A stretch of DNA of 12,950 nucleotides from JANNHP01 sp031404455 (GCA_031404455.1 JANNHP010000418.1:1-12950); one strand, 5' to 3'; positions 1 through 8,367 are shown, numbered from the stretch's first letter. A program made the numbers and translations. Notes: generated from the letters alone by a model not told the origin.

Positions 1-220
1 GAATGCTCAGGGCGACGTGGCAGCGGTAAACATCTTCATTGCGCATGCCAAAACGCTCGCAGCCAAACAGGAAGCCCATGCCACGCTCGGGCGCCACAGT
101 GGTGGCCTGCGCCGGTTCAGTCGGTTTCTGCAATTCGTCAATTTTATAAGCCAAATCAGCTTCTAGCCCTCGTGGAATATGCGTAAGTAGCTCTTTTTTT
201 ATGAGCGATTCAAAATGCTC
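1..220 (-). pseudogene. Fragment of a TrmJ-type tRNA/rRNA 2'-O-methyltransferase (SpoU/TrmH superfamily), N-terminus missing
   Basis: The minus-strand frame whose codons start at 220 is open to the window edge. It encodes a stretch with FLFGCERFGMRNEDVYRCH near its end. This is the hallmark of TrmJ/group-1 TrmH enzymes of beta/gammaproteobacterial type (FG-ER-GM-NEDVY-CH), followed by the start of the 'LSIPT' knot motif. TrmJ methylates the ribose at position 32 of tRNAs, and the C-terminal knot binds SAM. Upstream of codon 220 (E-H-F-E-S-L, the normal linker before the SAM half) the frame degenerates into residues without family character, so the N-terminal half with the GNVGA motif is absent. 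By my count bases 1-220 are about 51% GC, and 121-220 only about 39%, unlike the ~70% GC elsewhere. The C-terminus lies outside the window. I see a broken or foreign gene piece; whether it is real transfer or a contig join cannot be told here. Confidence 0.7.
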
Positions 221-477
221 GTGCGCCCGACGGCTGATTCCTGGAACCGTATGTCGGGCTGCGTGAAGATGCACGAGACGTGCGGGTAGCGAGCCGTGAT
301 CTCGCGCGCCTGGCTCTCGGTCGCGAACATGACCGTCAGCCCGCCCGTGAAGTGCATGGCGGCGCCCGGTGATACGCGCCTGACGAACTCGCCCATCGTC
401 TCCGGACGTGGCTCGGGCGACGTTGAAGCGCAGCATGCCAAGAGAGCGGAGAGCACGACGAGGGCAGCTCGGGTCAT
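199..477 (-). CDS. Small putative lipoprotein, C-terminus overwritten by a repeat/junction
   Basis: A 92-residue ORF begins at an ATG (475-477). Its N-terminus is a lipoprotein signal peptide: Arg3, a hydrophobic run, and a lipobox L-L-A-C ending at Cys15, followed by a Ser/Pro/Glu-rich linker. The body (residues about 28-73, with a hydrophobic T-G-G-L-T-V-M-F patch) matches no family I recognise. From about residue 74 the frame is encoded by repeat copy A, and the last seven residues before the stop come from the low-GC TrmJ-like DNA, so the natural C-terminus is probably lost. No clear Shine-Dalgarno sequence precedes the start. It may be a genuine but truncated outer-membrane/periplasmic lipoprotein, or a chance ORF. 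The lipobox is the main argument for coding. Confidence 0.4.
   Translation of the reverse strand: MTRAALVVLSALLACCASTSPEPRPETMGEFVRRVSPGAAMHFTGGLTVMFATESQAREITARYPHVSCIFTQPDIRFQESAVGRTSILNRS
221..259 (+). repeat. Dispersed ~39-bp repeat, copy A
   Basis: This is related to copies at 503-541 (opposite orientation, about 33/38 identical) and 584-622 (same orientation, about 30/39). The shared core is GGAACCGtATGTCGgGC. Read on its minus strand, copy A encodes P-D-I-R-F-Q-E-S-A-V-G-R-T. One edge coincides with the end of the TrmJ-like homology. Confidence 0.7.
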
Positions 478-502
478 GCGCCCGCACCCTAGCGCCCCGC
501 GG

Positions 503-541
503 CCCCGACATACGGTTCCAGGACTCAGGCGTCGGATTCAC
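503..541 (-). repeat. Dispersed ~39-bp repeat, copy B (inverted)
   Basis: This is the reverse complement of copy A. Over the central 25 bases (504-528 against 234-258) only one base differs. Read on the plus strand it gives P-D-I-R-F-Q-D-S-G-V-G-F-T followed by TGA. Copies A and B bracket the body of the small lipoprotein ORF as an inverted repeat with about 245 bp between arms. Confidence 0.7.
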
Positions 542-583
542 GTGAGCCCACTCGCCAACGCGGCTCTCGGCCGCGCCCGTCCC

Positions 584-622
584 GTGCGCCTGACGGAGGG
601 TTCTCCGAACCGAATGTCGAGC
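584..622 (+). repeat. Dispersed ~39-bp repeat, copy C
   Basis: This is a more diverged copy in the same orientation as copy A, beginning with the same GTGCGCC and sharing GAACCG-ATGTCG. Its minus-strand reading is L-D-I-R-F-G-E-P-S-V-R-R-T. It lies in the otherwise featureless stretch upstream of the secreted protein at 794. Between 623 and 780 I see only a short (GGCC)n run near 687-700. Confidence 0.6.
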
Positions 623-793
623 GGCAATGACGGAACGGCTCGGGCTCCGGGGCGAACTGAATGCCTTGCGCGAGCCTGAACGGTGCGGCCGGCCGGCCGG
701 CGGACGCCGCGTAACATCCGCTTAAGGCTCCCGGAGATACTTGCAGGGTCGGCGGATGGGACCGCCGGCGCCGTCCTCACGGAGGGATCGAAC

Positions 794-1258
794 ATGACGA
801 GCAGGAACTGGATCTCCACGGTCGCCGTCGCCGCGACACTCTGCGTCGGAGCCACGGTTGCGAACGCTCGCGCGACCATCACGGGCACGCGCGGCCAGTT
901 GAACGCGACCGCGAGGAACGCAAGCGAGGCCGGGCGCTACAAGCTGACCGAGATCACGCGCTCCCGCGCCACGGTGGACCGCATCGAGGCCGAGGCGCGC
1001 GGGCTGAACGTGGCGGGCGCGACGCGCGGGAACCGTCCGGCGTTCAACGTTTTCCTGATCAAGAGCGACGGCACGGGCGCCGCGGACTTCGGCGCCATGC
1101 GCGTCAACCGCCAGGGCAACGCCGCGTTCGTGTTCGACTCGCGACGCGCGTCCTTCCCGTCGGGCGTGACGACCATCACCGACTACAGCGGCGGCACGAT
1201 CGAGGTCCGCGACGCGAGCAACTCGGCCGTCCTCGCGGCCACGCTCGGCACGTTCTAA
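794..1258 (+). CDS. Small secreted protein of unknown function (154 aa)
   Basis: The ATG at 794 is chosen because GGAGG (781-785) sits 8 nt upstream and the product then starts with a classical signal peptide (residues about 1-25, cleavage near A-N-A-R-A). The longer ORF from 683 adds a residue string with no leader character. The mature part is small and basic in its first half (many Arg/Ala/Asn). Its second half looks like beta strands with spaced glycines and ends in a short V-L-A-A-T-L-G-T-F tail. No catalytic motif is visible. I do not recognise the family. It stands alone, followed by the palindromic element at 1351. A cell-surface or periplasmic role is inferred only from the leader. 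Confidence 0.7.
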   Translation: MTSRNWISTVAVAATLCVGATVANARATITGTRGQLNATARNASEAGRYKLTEITRSRATVDRIEAEARGLNVAGATRGNRPAFNVFLIKSDGTGAADFGAMRVNRQGNAAFVFDSRRASFPSGVTTITDYSGGTIEVRDASNSAVLAATLGTF

Positions 1259-1350
1259 GCCTCGTCCCGTTCACTTCAGGCTCCTCGCTGCGTCGAGTTG
1301 GTGATGAGGACCGACGCGATCGTCGCGCGATCGGCATGCGGTCGTCGTCC

Positions 1351-1591
1351 TGAGCGCCAACGGCGCGATTCAACTCCAGCCCAGGGCGAAGCCCTGGGAT
1401 TCCGATTGCCAGCAGGGCCAGCCCTGAAAGGGCGGCTCAAACGCCGGCGGGCGGTTCATCCGCCCCTTCAGGGCTCGGCAATTGGTGGTTCACCGATTCC
1501 CAGGGCTTCCCGCGAGACCGTCCTCCGGACGGTCTCGTACGGCCCGGGAAGATTGCCCTGGGCTGGAGTTGAGACGCCCCTTCGGGGCTCA
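1351..1591. repeat. Nested palindromic repeat element with 37-bp terminal inverted repeats (MITE/REP-like)
   Basis: Bases 1351-1387 and 1555-1591 are imperfect inverted repeats (31/37), of which the inner 17 (1371-1387 with 1555-1571) are perfect. Inside lie CCCAGGGC-GAA-GCCCTGGG (1380-1398), a 16-bp inverted repeat 1420-1435/1460-1475 (one mismatch), and a long hairpin 1499-1562. That hairpin contains a perfect 11-bp stem, 1513-1523/1527-1537, with loop TCC. The tip hairpins differ in sequence but keep pairing: GCGCC-AAC-GGCGC at 1354-1366 and GCCCC-TTC-GGGGC at 1576-1588. No ORF or transposase is inside. Similar palindromes are scattered in planctomycete-like genomes (recollection, not checked). 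No clear target-site duplication is seen. Confidence 0.75.
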
Positions 1592-1605
1592 TGACAGACC
1601 GGTGG

Positions 1606-1634
1606 AGCCGGCGCGAGGAGGCCGCTCGCCGGCT
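1606..1634 (-). terminator. Possible hairpin terminator of the metallopeptidase gene
   Basis: An 8-bp perfect stem (1606-1613 with 1627-1634) with a 13-base loop lies 32 nt beyond the minus-strand stop at 1667. No T-run follows, so an intrinsic terminator is only a suggestion. Confidence 0.3.
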
Positions 1635-1666
1635 GCCTCGTCACTCGCTTGCCGCAGCGAGGAGCC

Positions 1667-3115
1667 CTACCTCATGAGGATCGCGCGCCGGATCGCCGCG
1701 TCCGGGGCCGCGTCGTCGAACCCCGTGACGCGGCCCTCCTCGACGACCACCCCGAGGCGCGCGAGCGTCTCGGCGGTCGCGGGGAAGTCGGACGACGCGA
1801 GGTATCGCGACGCGATCTCCGTGAACATCGGCCTGCCCAGCCATGCGTCGAGGTGCGCGACGACGTCGGACGCGGCGATCGCCTCGGCGCGCCGCATTGC
1901 GTCGCCGGACCTGAACGCGCGGCGGATCTCGCGCATCGCGTCGTCGAGGGAGCGCGCGCCGCCGCTCGTACGGCGCAGTTCCACGTCGAGGAAGAGCGCG
2001 ATGGCGGCGCCGCCCCAGTAGACGCGGTGGTAGGTGTGCGCGATCTCCATCGCGGCGCTCTCGTCGGCGAGCGATCGAGTGCCGCCGGAGCGGGCGCCGC
2101 GCGCGAATCCGTCCACGAACTCCTGCCACGTCGCGCGCTCGTCGAGCATGCCGGCGCGGCCCATCAGCACCTCGGTGTAGTACTGGATGAACCCCTCGGC
2201 GAGCCACGCGTCGCCCTCGGCGATCGCGGGCATGCCGAGGTGCGCGAACTCGTGCACGGCGACCCAGTCGCGCGTGAAACCGCTGTCCGCGGCCTCGTCG
2301 CCGACGCGCAGGACGACGGCCGGCCCGCCGCCGCGCAGCGTCTCGCCGAAGGGCACGGACTCGTTCGACTTCACGGGACGGAGCACGATCTGCGCGCGCG
2401 GCACGGGGAAGGCTCCCCAGAGACTCGACTGCGCGCGCGCGGCAGTCGTGAGCCAGCGTTCGAGCCCGGGCCAGGTCGCCGCGACCGGACGGTCGAGCAG
2501 GGCGACGTCGAGGCGCGCGCCGTCCACGTCGATCGCGTGCGTCGCGAGCCCGCCGAACGCCGCGAATGCGCGCCAGCGAAACGCCGTCTCGTCGAGGTCG
2601 AATGCACCATCCGCGCGAGGACTCCACGGAACCGTGACCGGAAGGTCTGCCGGGAGATCGAGCACCAGCGTTGCCGACATCTCGCGGGGAAGGTGCTGCG
2701 GCCGCAGCAGCCAGAGACCGGGACTCGCGCAGAGCGTCCGGCCGATCCGCGTGGCCGCGCCGGATTCGACGAGCTTCGCGAGATCGACGCGGTACCGGAT
2801 CGTCGTCCCGTCGCCGCGGACGCCGGTCGCGAAGCCGTCGCCGTCGCGCATCGCTGCGACCGGTCCGTTCCCGGAATCGACGACGACCGACGCGATCGAC
2901 GGCAGCCCGCGCGCGTCGCCGGGGATCAGCCGCTTCGCCGCGGGCCCATCGAGCGCGAGGGTCACGTCCATCGACGCGAGGTCGTCCGCGAGCGACGCGC
3001 GGTAGCTCCACGCGCTGCCCGCCGGACGGGGCGGAGACGAGACGCCGTCTCGCGGGGGCGACGCGGATCGACAGCCCGCGAGGGCGATCAGGACGAGGAC
3101 GGCAGCGCTCTTCAC
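1667..3115 (-). CDS. Lipoprotein zinc metallopeptidase, gluzincin type (MA clan, M61/M1-like)
   Basis: This is a 482-aa protein starting at GTG 3115; an in-frame TAG four codons upstream excludes a longer start, and no strong ribosome site is visible. Residues 1-15 form a lipoprotein signal with lipobox L-A-G-C (Cys15). An all-beta-looking N-terminal half (about 40-210) precedes the catalytic part. The zinc motif is H-E-F-A-H at 288-292, with a third ligand Glu307 in W-L-A-E-G-F. The 14-residue spacing is shorter than the 18 of M1 aminopeptidases and nearer the 'peptidase MA-like' type. Tyr366-W-G-G and the following A-L-F-L-D-V-E-L-R helix resemble the region behind the active site in M61/M1 enzymes. 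It probably trims peptides at the cell envelope; the substrate is unknown. It is transcribed divergently from the C25 peptidase. Confidence 0.85.
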   Translation of the reverse strand: MKSAAVLVLIALAGCRSASPPRDGVSSPPRPAGSAWSYRASLADDLASMDVTLALDGPAAKRLIPGDARGLPSIASVVVDSGNGPVAAMRDGDGFATGVRGDGTTIRYRVDLAKLVESGAATRIGRTLCASPGLWLLRPQHLPREMSATLVLDLPADLPVTVPWSPRADGAFDLDETAFRWRAFAAFGGLATHAIDVDGARLDVALLDRPVAATWPGLERWLTTAARAQSSLWGAFPVPRAQIVLRPVKSNESVPFGETLRGGGPAVVLRVGDEAADSGFTRDWVAVHEFAHLGMPAIAEGDAWLAEGFIQYYTEVLMGRAGMLDERATWQEFVDGFARGARSGGTRSLADESAAMEIAHTYHRVYWGGAAIALFLDVELRRTSGGARSLDDAMREIRRAFRSGDAMRRAEAIAASDVVAHLDAWLGRPMFTEIASRYLASSDFPATAETLARLGVVVEEGRVTGFDDAAPDAAIRRAILMR

Positions 3116-3153
3116 GGCGTCACGCTAGCGCAGCGCTCGCGGCGTCCCCTAGC
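3116..3153. promoter_or_regulatory. Shared divergent promoter spacer between two exported peptidases
   Basis: Only 38 bases separate the GTG of the metallopeptidase (-) from the first ATG of the C25 peptidase (+), so both promoters must lie here or overlap the coding starts. I see no convincing -35/-10 or operator sequence. Confidence 0.35.
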
Positions 3154-4707
3154 ATGAGACGCATGAACACCCGCGCGCTCGTCCCGTTCCTCGTCGCATC
3201 GCTCGCAGCGTCCGCCGCCGCGCAGGACGTCCTCGTCATCGCACCGAAGGAGTTCGAGGAACCGCTCGCCGCGTGGAAGGCGCACCGCGCGAAGCAGGGA
3301 CTCGCGGTCGTCGTGCGCGAGCCGGGAGACGACATCGGGGCGATCGTCCGCGAGGTGCACGAGAAGAGCGGGAAGAAGCTCCGCTTCGTGATGCTCGTCG
3401 GCGACGTCGAGCAGGTGCCGTGCGCGATGCGGGAGAGAAAGGGCGGCGCGATCGCGGGGATGGACGGCGCCGAGCCGCAGATCGCCACCGACGATCCCTA
3501 CGCCGACCTCGACGGCGACGGCGTGCCGGAACTCGCGATCGGACGCGTGCCCGCGGACTCGCCGGCCGACGCGAAGTCGTACCTCGATCGCGTCGTCGCC
3601 TACGAGACGAACACCGACTTCGGCGCGTGGCGCGACCGGCTCAACGTGGTCGCGGGGACCGGCGGATTCGGGCCGATCGTGGATCTGGCACTCGAGGCGC
3701 TCTGCCGTCAGCTCCTCGCGGAAAACGTGCCGCCCGCGGTCGACGTGACGATGACGTACGCGAATCCGCTGTCACCGTTCTGCCCGCCGCCCGCGGAGTT
3801 CGCGGACTATGCGGTGAAGCGCTGGAGCGAGGGCGCGCTCGTCGTCGCCTACGTGGGACACGGCAGCGAACGCGCGGTCGACCGCATCCGCGCGGGCACG
3901 GACGTGTACCCGATCCTCGACCTCACGCACGTCGCGAAGATCGAGGCCGCGCGCGGCGCGCCGGTGTCGATGTTCATCGCGTGCTCGACGGGGCACATGG
4001 ACGGCGCAAAGGACTGCCTCGCGGAGGAACTGCTGAAGCGGCCGCGCGGGCCCGTCGGTGTGATCGCGTCGTCGCGGATCTCGTCGCCCTACTCGAACGG
4101 GATCGTGGCGAAGGAACTGCTCGACGCGCTCTTCAAGGCCGAGGTGGAGACGACCGGCGAACTCCTCGCCGTGATGAAGCGCCGTCTCGTCGAGCCCGAC
4201 GCGGGCGACGCGCGGCGAATCCAGCTCGAGAAGATGGCGGCGGCGATGTTCGAGAAGGACGACGAGAAGCGGCGCCTCGACCGCGAGGACCACCTCTTCC
4301 TCTACAACCTGCTCGGCGACCCGTGCGTCCGCATCGCGCGGCCCGCGCGGCTCGACGTCCAGGTGCCCGCCGCGGCGGAGCCCGGCGCGAAGTTCACGGT
4401 CAGCGGAACCGCGGCGTTCGACGGCGAGCTCTCGGTCGTCCTCGAGCGCGGACGCAAGGCGGCCGTGCGTCCGGCGATCACGCAGAAGAAGACTGCCGAC
4501 GACTACCGCACCGTCTACGACGCCGCGAACTCGCGCGTCCTCGCCGAGTCCACCGTCGCCGTGAGGGCCGGTCCGTTCAAGGTCGAGCTGGCCATCCCGG
4601 CCGACGCGACGCCCGGCGCGTACGCGGTCCGCGTCTACCTCACCGGCAAGTCGGCGGCGGCGGCGGGTGGTGCCGAGGTCGCGCTCGAAGCGCCCGATCC
4701 GAAGTAG
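3154..4707 (+). CDS. Secreted gingipain-like cysteine peptidase (family C25) with C-terminal beta domain
   Basis: It is 517 aa from ATG 3154; an in-frame ATG at 3163 is equally possible and begins directly at the signal peptide (M-N-T-R-A-L-V-P-F..., cleavage near A-A-A-Q). C25 hallmarks in order: a Rossmann-like start, V-L-V-I-A-P-K-E-F; T-D-D-P-Y-A-D-L-D-G-D-G at 112-123, typical of the gingipain catalytic fold; Y-V-G-H-G with catalytic His236; F-I-A-C-S-T-G with nucleophile Cys277; and N-L-L-G-D-P at 385-390. Residues about 398-517 form an Ig-like C-terminal domain. It lacks the long propeptide and the secretion-system tail of Porphyromonas gingipains. It likely cuts proteins outside the cytoplasm; specificity cannot be read. 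Its stop lies 3 bases from the stop of the convergent PLP enzyme gene. Confidence 0.88.
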   Translation: MRRMNTRALVPFLVASLAASAAAQDVLVIAPKEFEEPLAAWKAHRAKQGLAVVVREPGDDIGAIVREVHEKSGKKLRFVMLVGDVEQVPCAMRERKGGAIAGMDGAEPQIATDDPYADLDGDGVPELAIGRVPADSPADAKSYLDRVVAYETNTDFGAWRDRLNVVAGTGGFGPIVDLALEALCRQLLAENVPPAVDVTMTYANPLSPFCPPPAEFADYAVKRWSEGALVVAYVGHGSERAVDRIRAGTDVYPILDLTHVAKIEAARGAPVSMFIACSTGHMDGAKDCLAEELLKRPRGPVGVIASSRISSPYSNGIVAKELLDALFKAEVETTGELLAVMKRRLVEPDAGDARRIQLEKMAAAMFEKDDEKRRLDREDHLFLYNLLGDPCVRIARPARLDVQVPAAAEPGAKFTVSGTAAFDGELSVVLERGRKAAVRPAITQKKTADDYRTVYDAANSRVLAESTVAVRAGPFKVELAIPADATPGAYAVRVYLTGKSAAAAGGAEVALEAPDPK

Positions 4708-4710
4708 CGG

Positions 4711-5685
4711 CTACCCGACGCTGAGGTACCGCTCGCCGCGGTCGCAAAGCATCGTGACGATCGTGTGTCCAGGCCCGAGCCGCCGCGCGATCTCCGTCGC
4801 CGCGAGCACGTTGGCGCCCGACGAGATCCCGACGAGCAGGCCCTCCTCGCGCGAGAGACGGTGCGCCGCCTCCTTCGCGTCCGCGGTCTTCACGCGGACG
4901 ATGTCGTCCGCCTCGGAGACGCGCATGATCTCGGGGACGAAGCCGTCGGCGAGTCCCTGGATGCCGTGCGGACCGGGCTTCCCGCCCGACATCACGGCGG
5001 ACTCGTCCGGCTCGACCGCGACGACCAGGGCGTCGACGCCCGACTTCCTGATCGCGCGCCCCACGCCCATCAGCGTGCCGCCGGTGCCGACGCCCATGAC
5101 GAAGGCGTCGAGGCGTCCGCCCGTCTGCTTCAGGATCTCGGGCCCGGTCGTCGTCTCGTGCGCCCACGGATTGTCGGGGTTCGCGAACTGTCGCGGCAGG
5201 AAGAGCGACGGGTCGCGGCGCGCCATCTCCTCGGTCGCGTGCATCGCTCCCTGGATACGCAGAAGCTCCTCGAGGAGCTGAAGCTCCGCGCCGAGCGACA
5301 CGATCATGTGCCGCCGCTCCTCGCTCACGGTCCTCGGCATCATGATGACGACGCGGTAGCCCTTCACCGCGCCGACCATCGAGAGCGCGATGCCGGTGTT
5401 GCCGCTCGTCACCTCGAGGATCGTCATCCCGGGGCGCAGTTCGCCGCGCTCCTCGGCGCGCTCGATGATCGCCTTCGCGATCCGGTCCTTGATCGAGCCG
5501 CCCGGGTTCATGTACTCGGCCTTGCCGAACACGAAGCAGCCCGTCTCCTCGCTCGCGGCGCGCAGCGCCACGAGCGGCGTGTTGCCGATCGAATCGAGGA
5601 CCCCGGAGGGTCTGAGGCACGTGGAGACCTCGCGCGGGCACGACACCACGTGTCCCGCACCCGCCGGCTCGAAGATCTTGCGCAT
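4711..5685 (-). CDS. cysK: Cysteine synthase-family PLP enzyme (O-acetylserine sulfhydrylase / cystathionine beta-synthase-like)
   Basis: This 324-aa fold-type II PLP enzyme would make cysteine from O-acetylserine and sulfide (or a related beta-replacement) in the cytoplasm. Seen: I-G-N-T-P-L at 33-38; P-G-G-S-I-K-D-R with PLP lysine Lys66; T-S-G-N-T-G at 93-98, which binds the substrate carboxylate; phosphate loop G-V-G-T-G-G-T at 198-204; S-S-G-A-N at 288-292 with the serine that contacts the pyridine nitrogen; and C-D-R-G-E-R-Y-L-S at the end. Length is typical for CysK/CysM. About 28 extra residues with two cysteines precede the conserved start, and the ATG at 5685 has no good ribosome site, so a later GTG start near codon 13-14 is possible. 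CysM or a CBS-like role cannot be excluded. No cys neighbours are present. Confidence 0.9.
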   Translation of the reverse strand: MRKIFEPAGAGHVVSCPREVSTCLRPSGVLDSIGNTPLVALRAASEETGCFVFGKAEYMNPGGSIKDRIAKAIIERAEERGELRPGMTILEVTSGNTGIALSMVGAVKGYRVVIMMPRTVSEERRHMIVSLGAELQLLEELLRIQGAMHATEEMARRDPSLFLPRQFANPDNPWAHETTTGPEILKQTGGRLDAFVMGVGTGGTLMGVGRAIRKSGVDALVVAVEPDESAVMSGGKPGPHGIQGLADGFVPEIMRVSEADDIVRVKTADAKEAAHRLSREEGLLVGISSGANVLAATEIARRLGPGHTIVTMLCDRGERYLSVG

Positions 5686-5721
5686 GGGGGAGATGAGACC
5701 CGGGCGGGGCCCGCGAGCACG

Positions 5722-5735
5722 GTGACTGCGGTCAC
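5722..5735. promoter_or_regulatory. Short perfect inverted repeat upstream of the cysteine synthase gene
   Basis: GTGAC-TGCG-GTCAC lies 36 bases upstream of the ATG in the 93-base gap after the secreted-protein gene. It could be an operator for a dimeric regulator or part of a terminator. The evidence is only the symmetry. Confidence 0.3.
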
Positions 5736-5778
5736 GTCCCGCGGGCGCTATGGCGGACCCGCGTCTCGCCCGGTGCGG

Positions 5779-6768
5779 CTACTTCGCCGTCTTCGCCACC
5801 GTCACGCCGGTGAACGAGAACGTGCCCTTGCGGATGGCGAGACGGTCGCGCCCGTTGCGCATCAGGTCGATGGAGAACGTCCCCGCGACCGAACCGGTCG
5901 CCGCGTCGAAGTGGGTGATGTGCCCGTAGCTCCCCGCGGAGAACTGCGAATAGAAGGTGTCGTCCGGATTCGCGCCGGAGAGGTAGGTGCCGGAGTTGGT
6001 GAACGGGAACTGCACCGCGCCGATCTCGATGACGTCGTCCACCGCCCCGGTGAGGTTCAGCGAGATCCTCTCAGTCGCGCCCGTGCCCGGATTCGTCGCC
6101 TCGGCGGTGAAAGCGACCGTGACCGTCCCCATCGACTCGAAGAGGAACGGGTTCACGATCGCAGCGACGAAGCTCCGGCTCCCGAGCTTGCAGCGGACGC
6201 CGGTCGGCGGCCGGTAGTTCGCGAGGTCGATCGCCTTCACGATCGTCTTCGCCGCGCTGACGACCAGCGCCGCCGCCGCGGCAGGGGACGTGGCCGGGAG
6301 CGCCGCGCGGTCGAGCGCCGCGCGCGCGGTCGTCGCGAGCGACGTCGCCTGCGCGCTGTGCTGCGGACTGACCGCGGCGGCGATCGCGGCGTCGAGCGTC
6401 CCGTACGAGAGTTCGGCCGTGGCGAGGAGCGACGTCACCGTGCCCGCGAGGAGTCCCGGCATCGTGCCCGGCGTCGTCCCCGCGAACTCGCCGCGGAACG
6501 CCTTCACCAGATTCTTCGCCACGAACTTCAGGCTCTTCGCGTCGTCCCCGATCGACGCGTGCGGCCCGTCGATCCGCGCGATGCACGAGTTGATCGTCGC
6601 GAGTTCCTTGCGCTGCGCGCGGCTCAGCGTGCCCGTGTAGACGGTGTCGCGCCGCAGCACGAGATCGGCGCGGAGCGCGTCGAACGACGACGTGAACGGC
6701 GCCGCGGAGACGACGACGGCGGCGAGGAGGACAGCGAAGACGACGAGCGCCCGGAACGCGCGGACCAT
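5779..6768 (-). CDS. Secreted protein of unknown function (329 aa), helical N-half and beta-rich C-terminal domain
   Basis: The ATG at 6768 is preferred because a strong GAGGAGGT ribosome site lies 4-5 bases upstream and the product begins with a signal peptide (M-V-R-A-F-R then a long hydrophobic run, cleavage near V-S-A-A). The longer ORF from 6906 reads through the gltA terminator and has no leader. Residues about 25-190 are alanine-rich and look helical. From about 195 to the end the pattern is beta: repeated alternation, S-G-T-Y, then G-H-I-T-H-F-D-A-A-T-G-S-V-A-G-T-F-S-I and K-G-T-F-S-F-T-G-V. This terminal pattern resembles the DUF6252-type lipocalin-like domain, a weak assignment from memory. 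No enzyme motif is seen. It is likely extracytoplasmic. Confidence 0.75.
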   Translation of the reverse strand: MVRAFRALVVFAVLLAAVVVSAAPFTSSFDALRADLVLRRDTVYTGTLSRAQRKELATINSCIARIDGPHASIGDDAKSLKFVAKNLVKAFRGEFAGTTPGTMPGLLAGTVTSLLATAELSYGTLDAAIAAAVSPQHSAQATSLATTARAALDRAALPATSPAAAAALVVSAAKTIVKAIDLANYRPPTGVRCKLGSRSFVAAIVNPFLFESMGTVTVAFTAEATNPGTGATERISLNLTGAVDDVIEIGAVQFPFTNSGTYLSGANPDDTFYSQFSAGSYGHITHFDAATGSVAGTFSIDLMRNGRDRLAIRKGTFSFTGVTVAKTAK

Positions 6769-6870
6769 GACGACCTCCTCGTCTCGACCGGTCTCGGCCG
6801 AGGGGCGGGAGTCTACCGGCCCTGGACTGAGGGGATGCTCGTCGGAGTTCCCGGGCCGTGCGGAATCAGA

Positions 6871-6896
6871 CGGGCCGCGGCTCGCGCCGCGGCCCG
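6871..6896 (-). terminator. Strong GC hairpin downstream of gltA
   Basis: A perfect 11-bp stem (6871-6881 with 6886-6896) with a TCGC loop lies about 23 nt after the gltA stop on the minus strand, in the 151-base gap before the secreted-protein gene. No U-run follows, as is common in high-GC genomes. Confidence 0.6.
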
Positions 6897-6919
6897 CACC
6901 AACCAACCCGTTCGCGCGA

Positions 6920-8176
<1,257 letters not shown>

Positions 8177-8367
8177 GACTCCTCCGTGAACCGTGTCCGT
8201 GTCTCGCGGGGCCCGCCGGGCGGCGCCCCCCGGCCGATCCGCGGCGGACCTGCCCGCGCGATCGACGGGGAGGAGCGTACGCAGACCTCCGGCGGGAGTG
8301 AGTTACTCCGGTCACATGCGGCCGGTGTGAATCGCGGCGGCCGCTGAGGCGTGGGCTCGCGCGGCCG

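Noticed and set aside
221..622. Integron attC sites or cassette array for the 39-bp repeats
   Set aside because: No GTTRRRY / RYYYAAC core sites are present and the orientation is mixed.
296..679. 127-aa plus-strand ORF over the lipoprotein and repeats
   Set aside because: It has no leader or family pattern, crosses the repeat copies and has shadow-like composition.
1351..1591. CRISPR array or tRNA cluster
   Set aside because: The repeats are inverted, not regularly spaced direct repeats, and no cloverleaf is seen.
1649..3157. Long plus-strand ORF opposite the metallopeptidase (also 1641-3011 and 2187-3005)
   Set aside because: The translations are Arg/Asp/Glu/Ala-rich shadows of GC-rich codons, while the minus-strand frame has a lipobox, HEXXH and family motifs.
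8312..8330. TCACA-N9-TGTGA symmetry upstream of gltA as a CRP-type operator
   Set aside because: Half-sites are in the reverse order and spacing of a CRP site; 5-bp symmetry is weak in this context.
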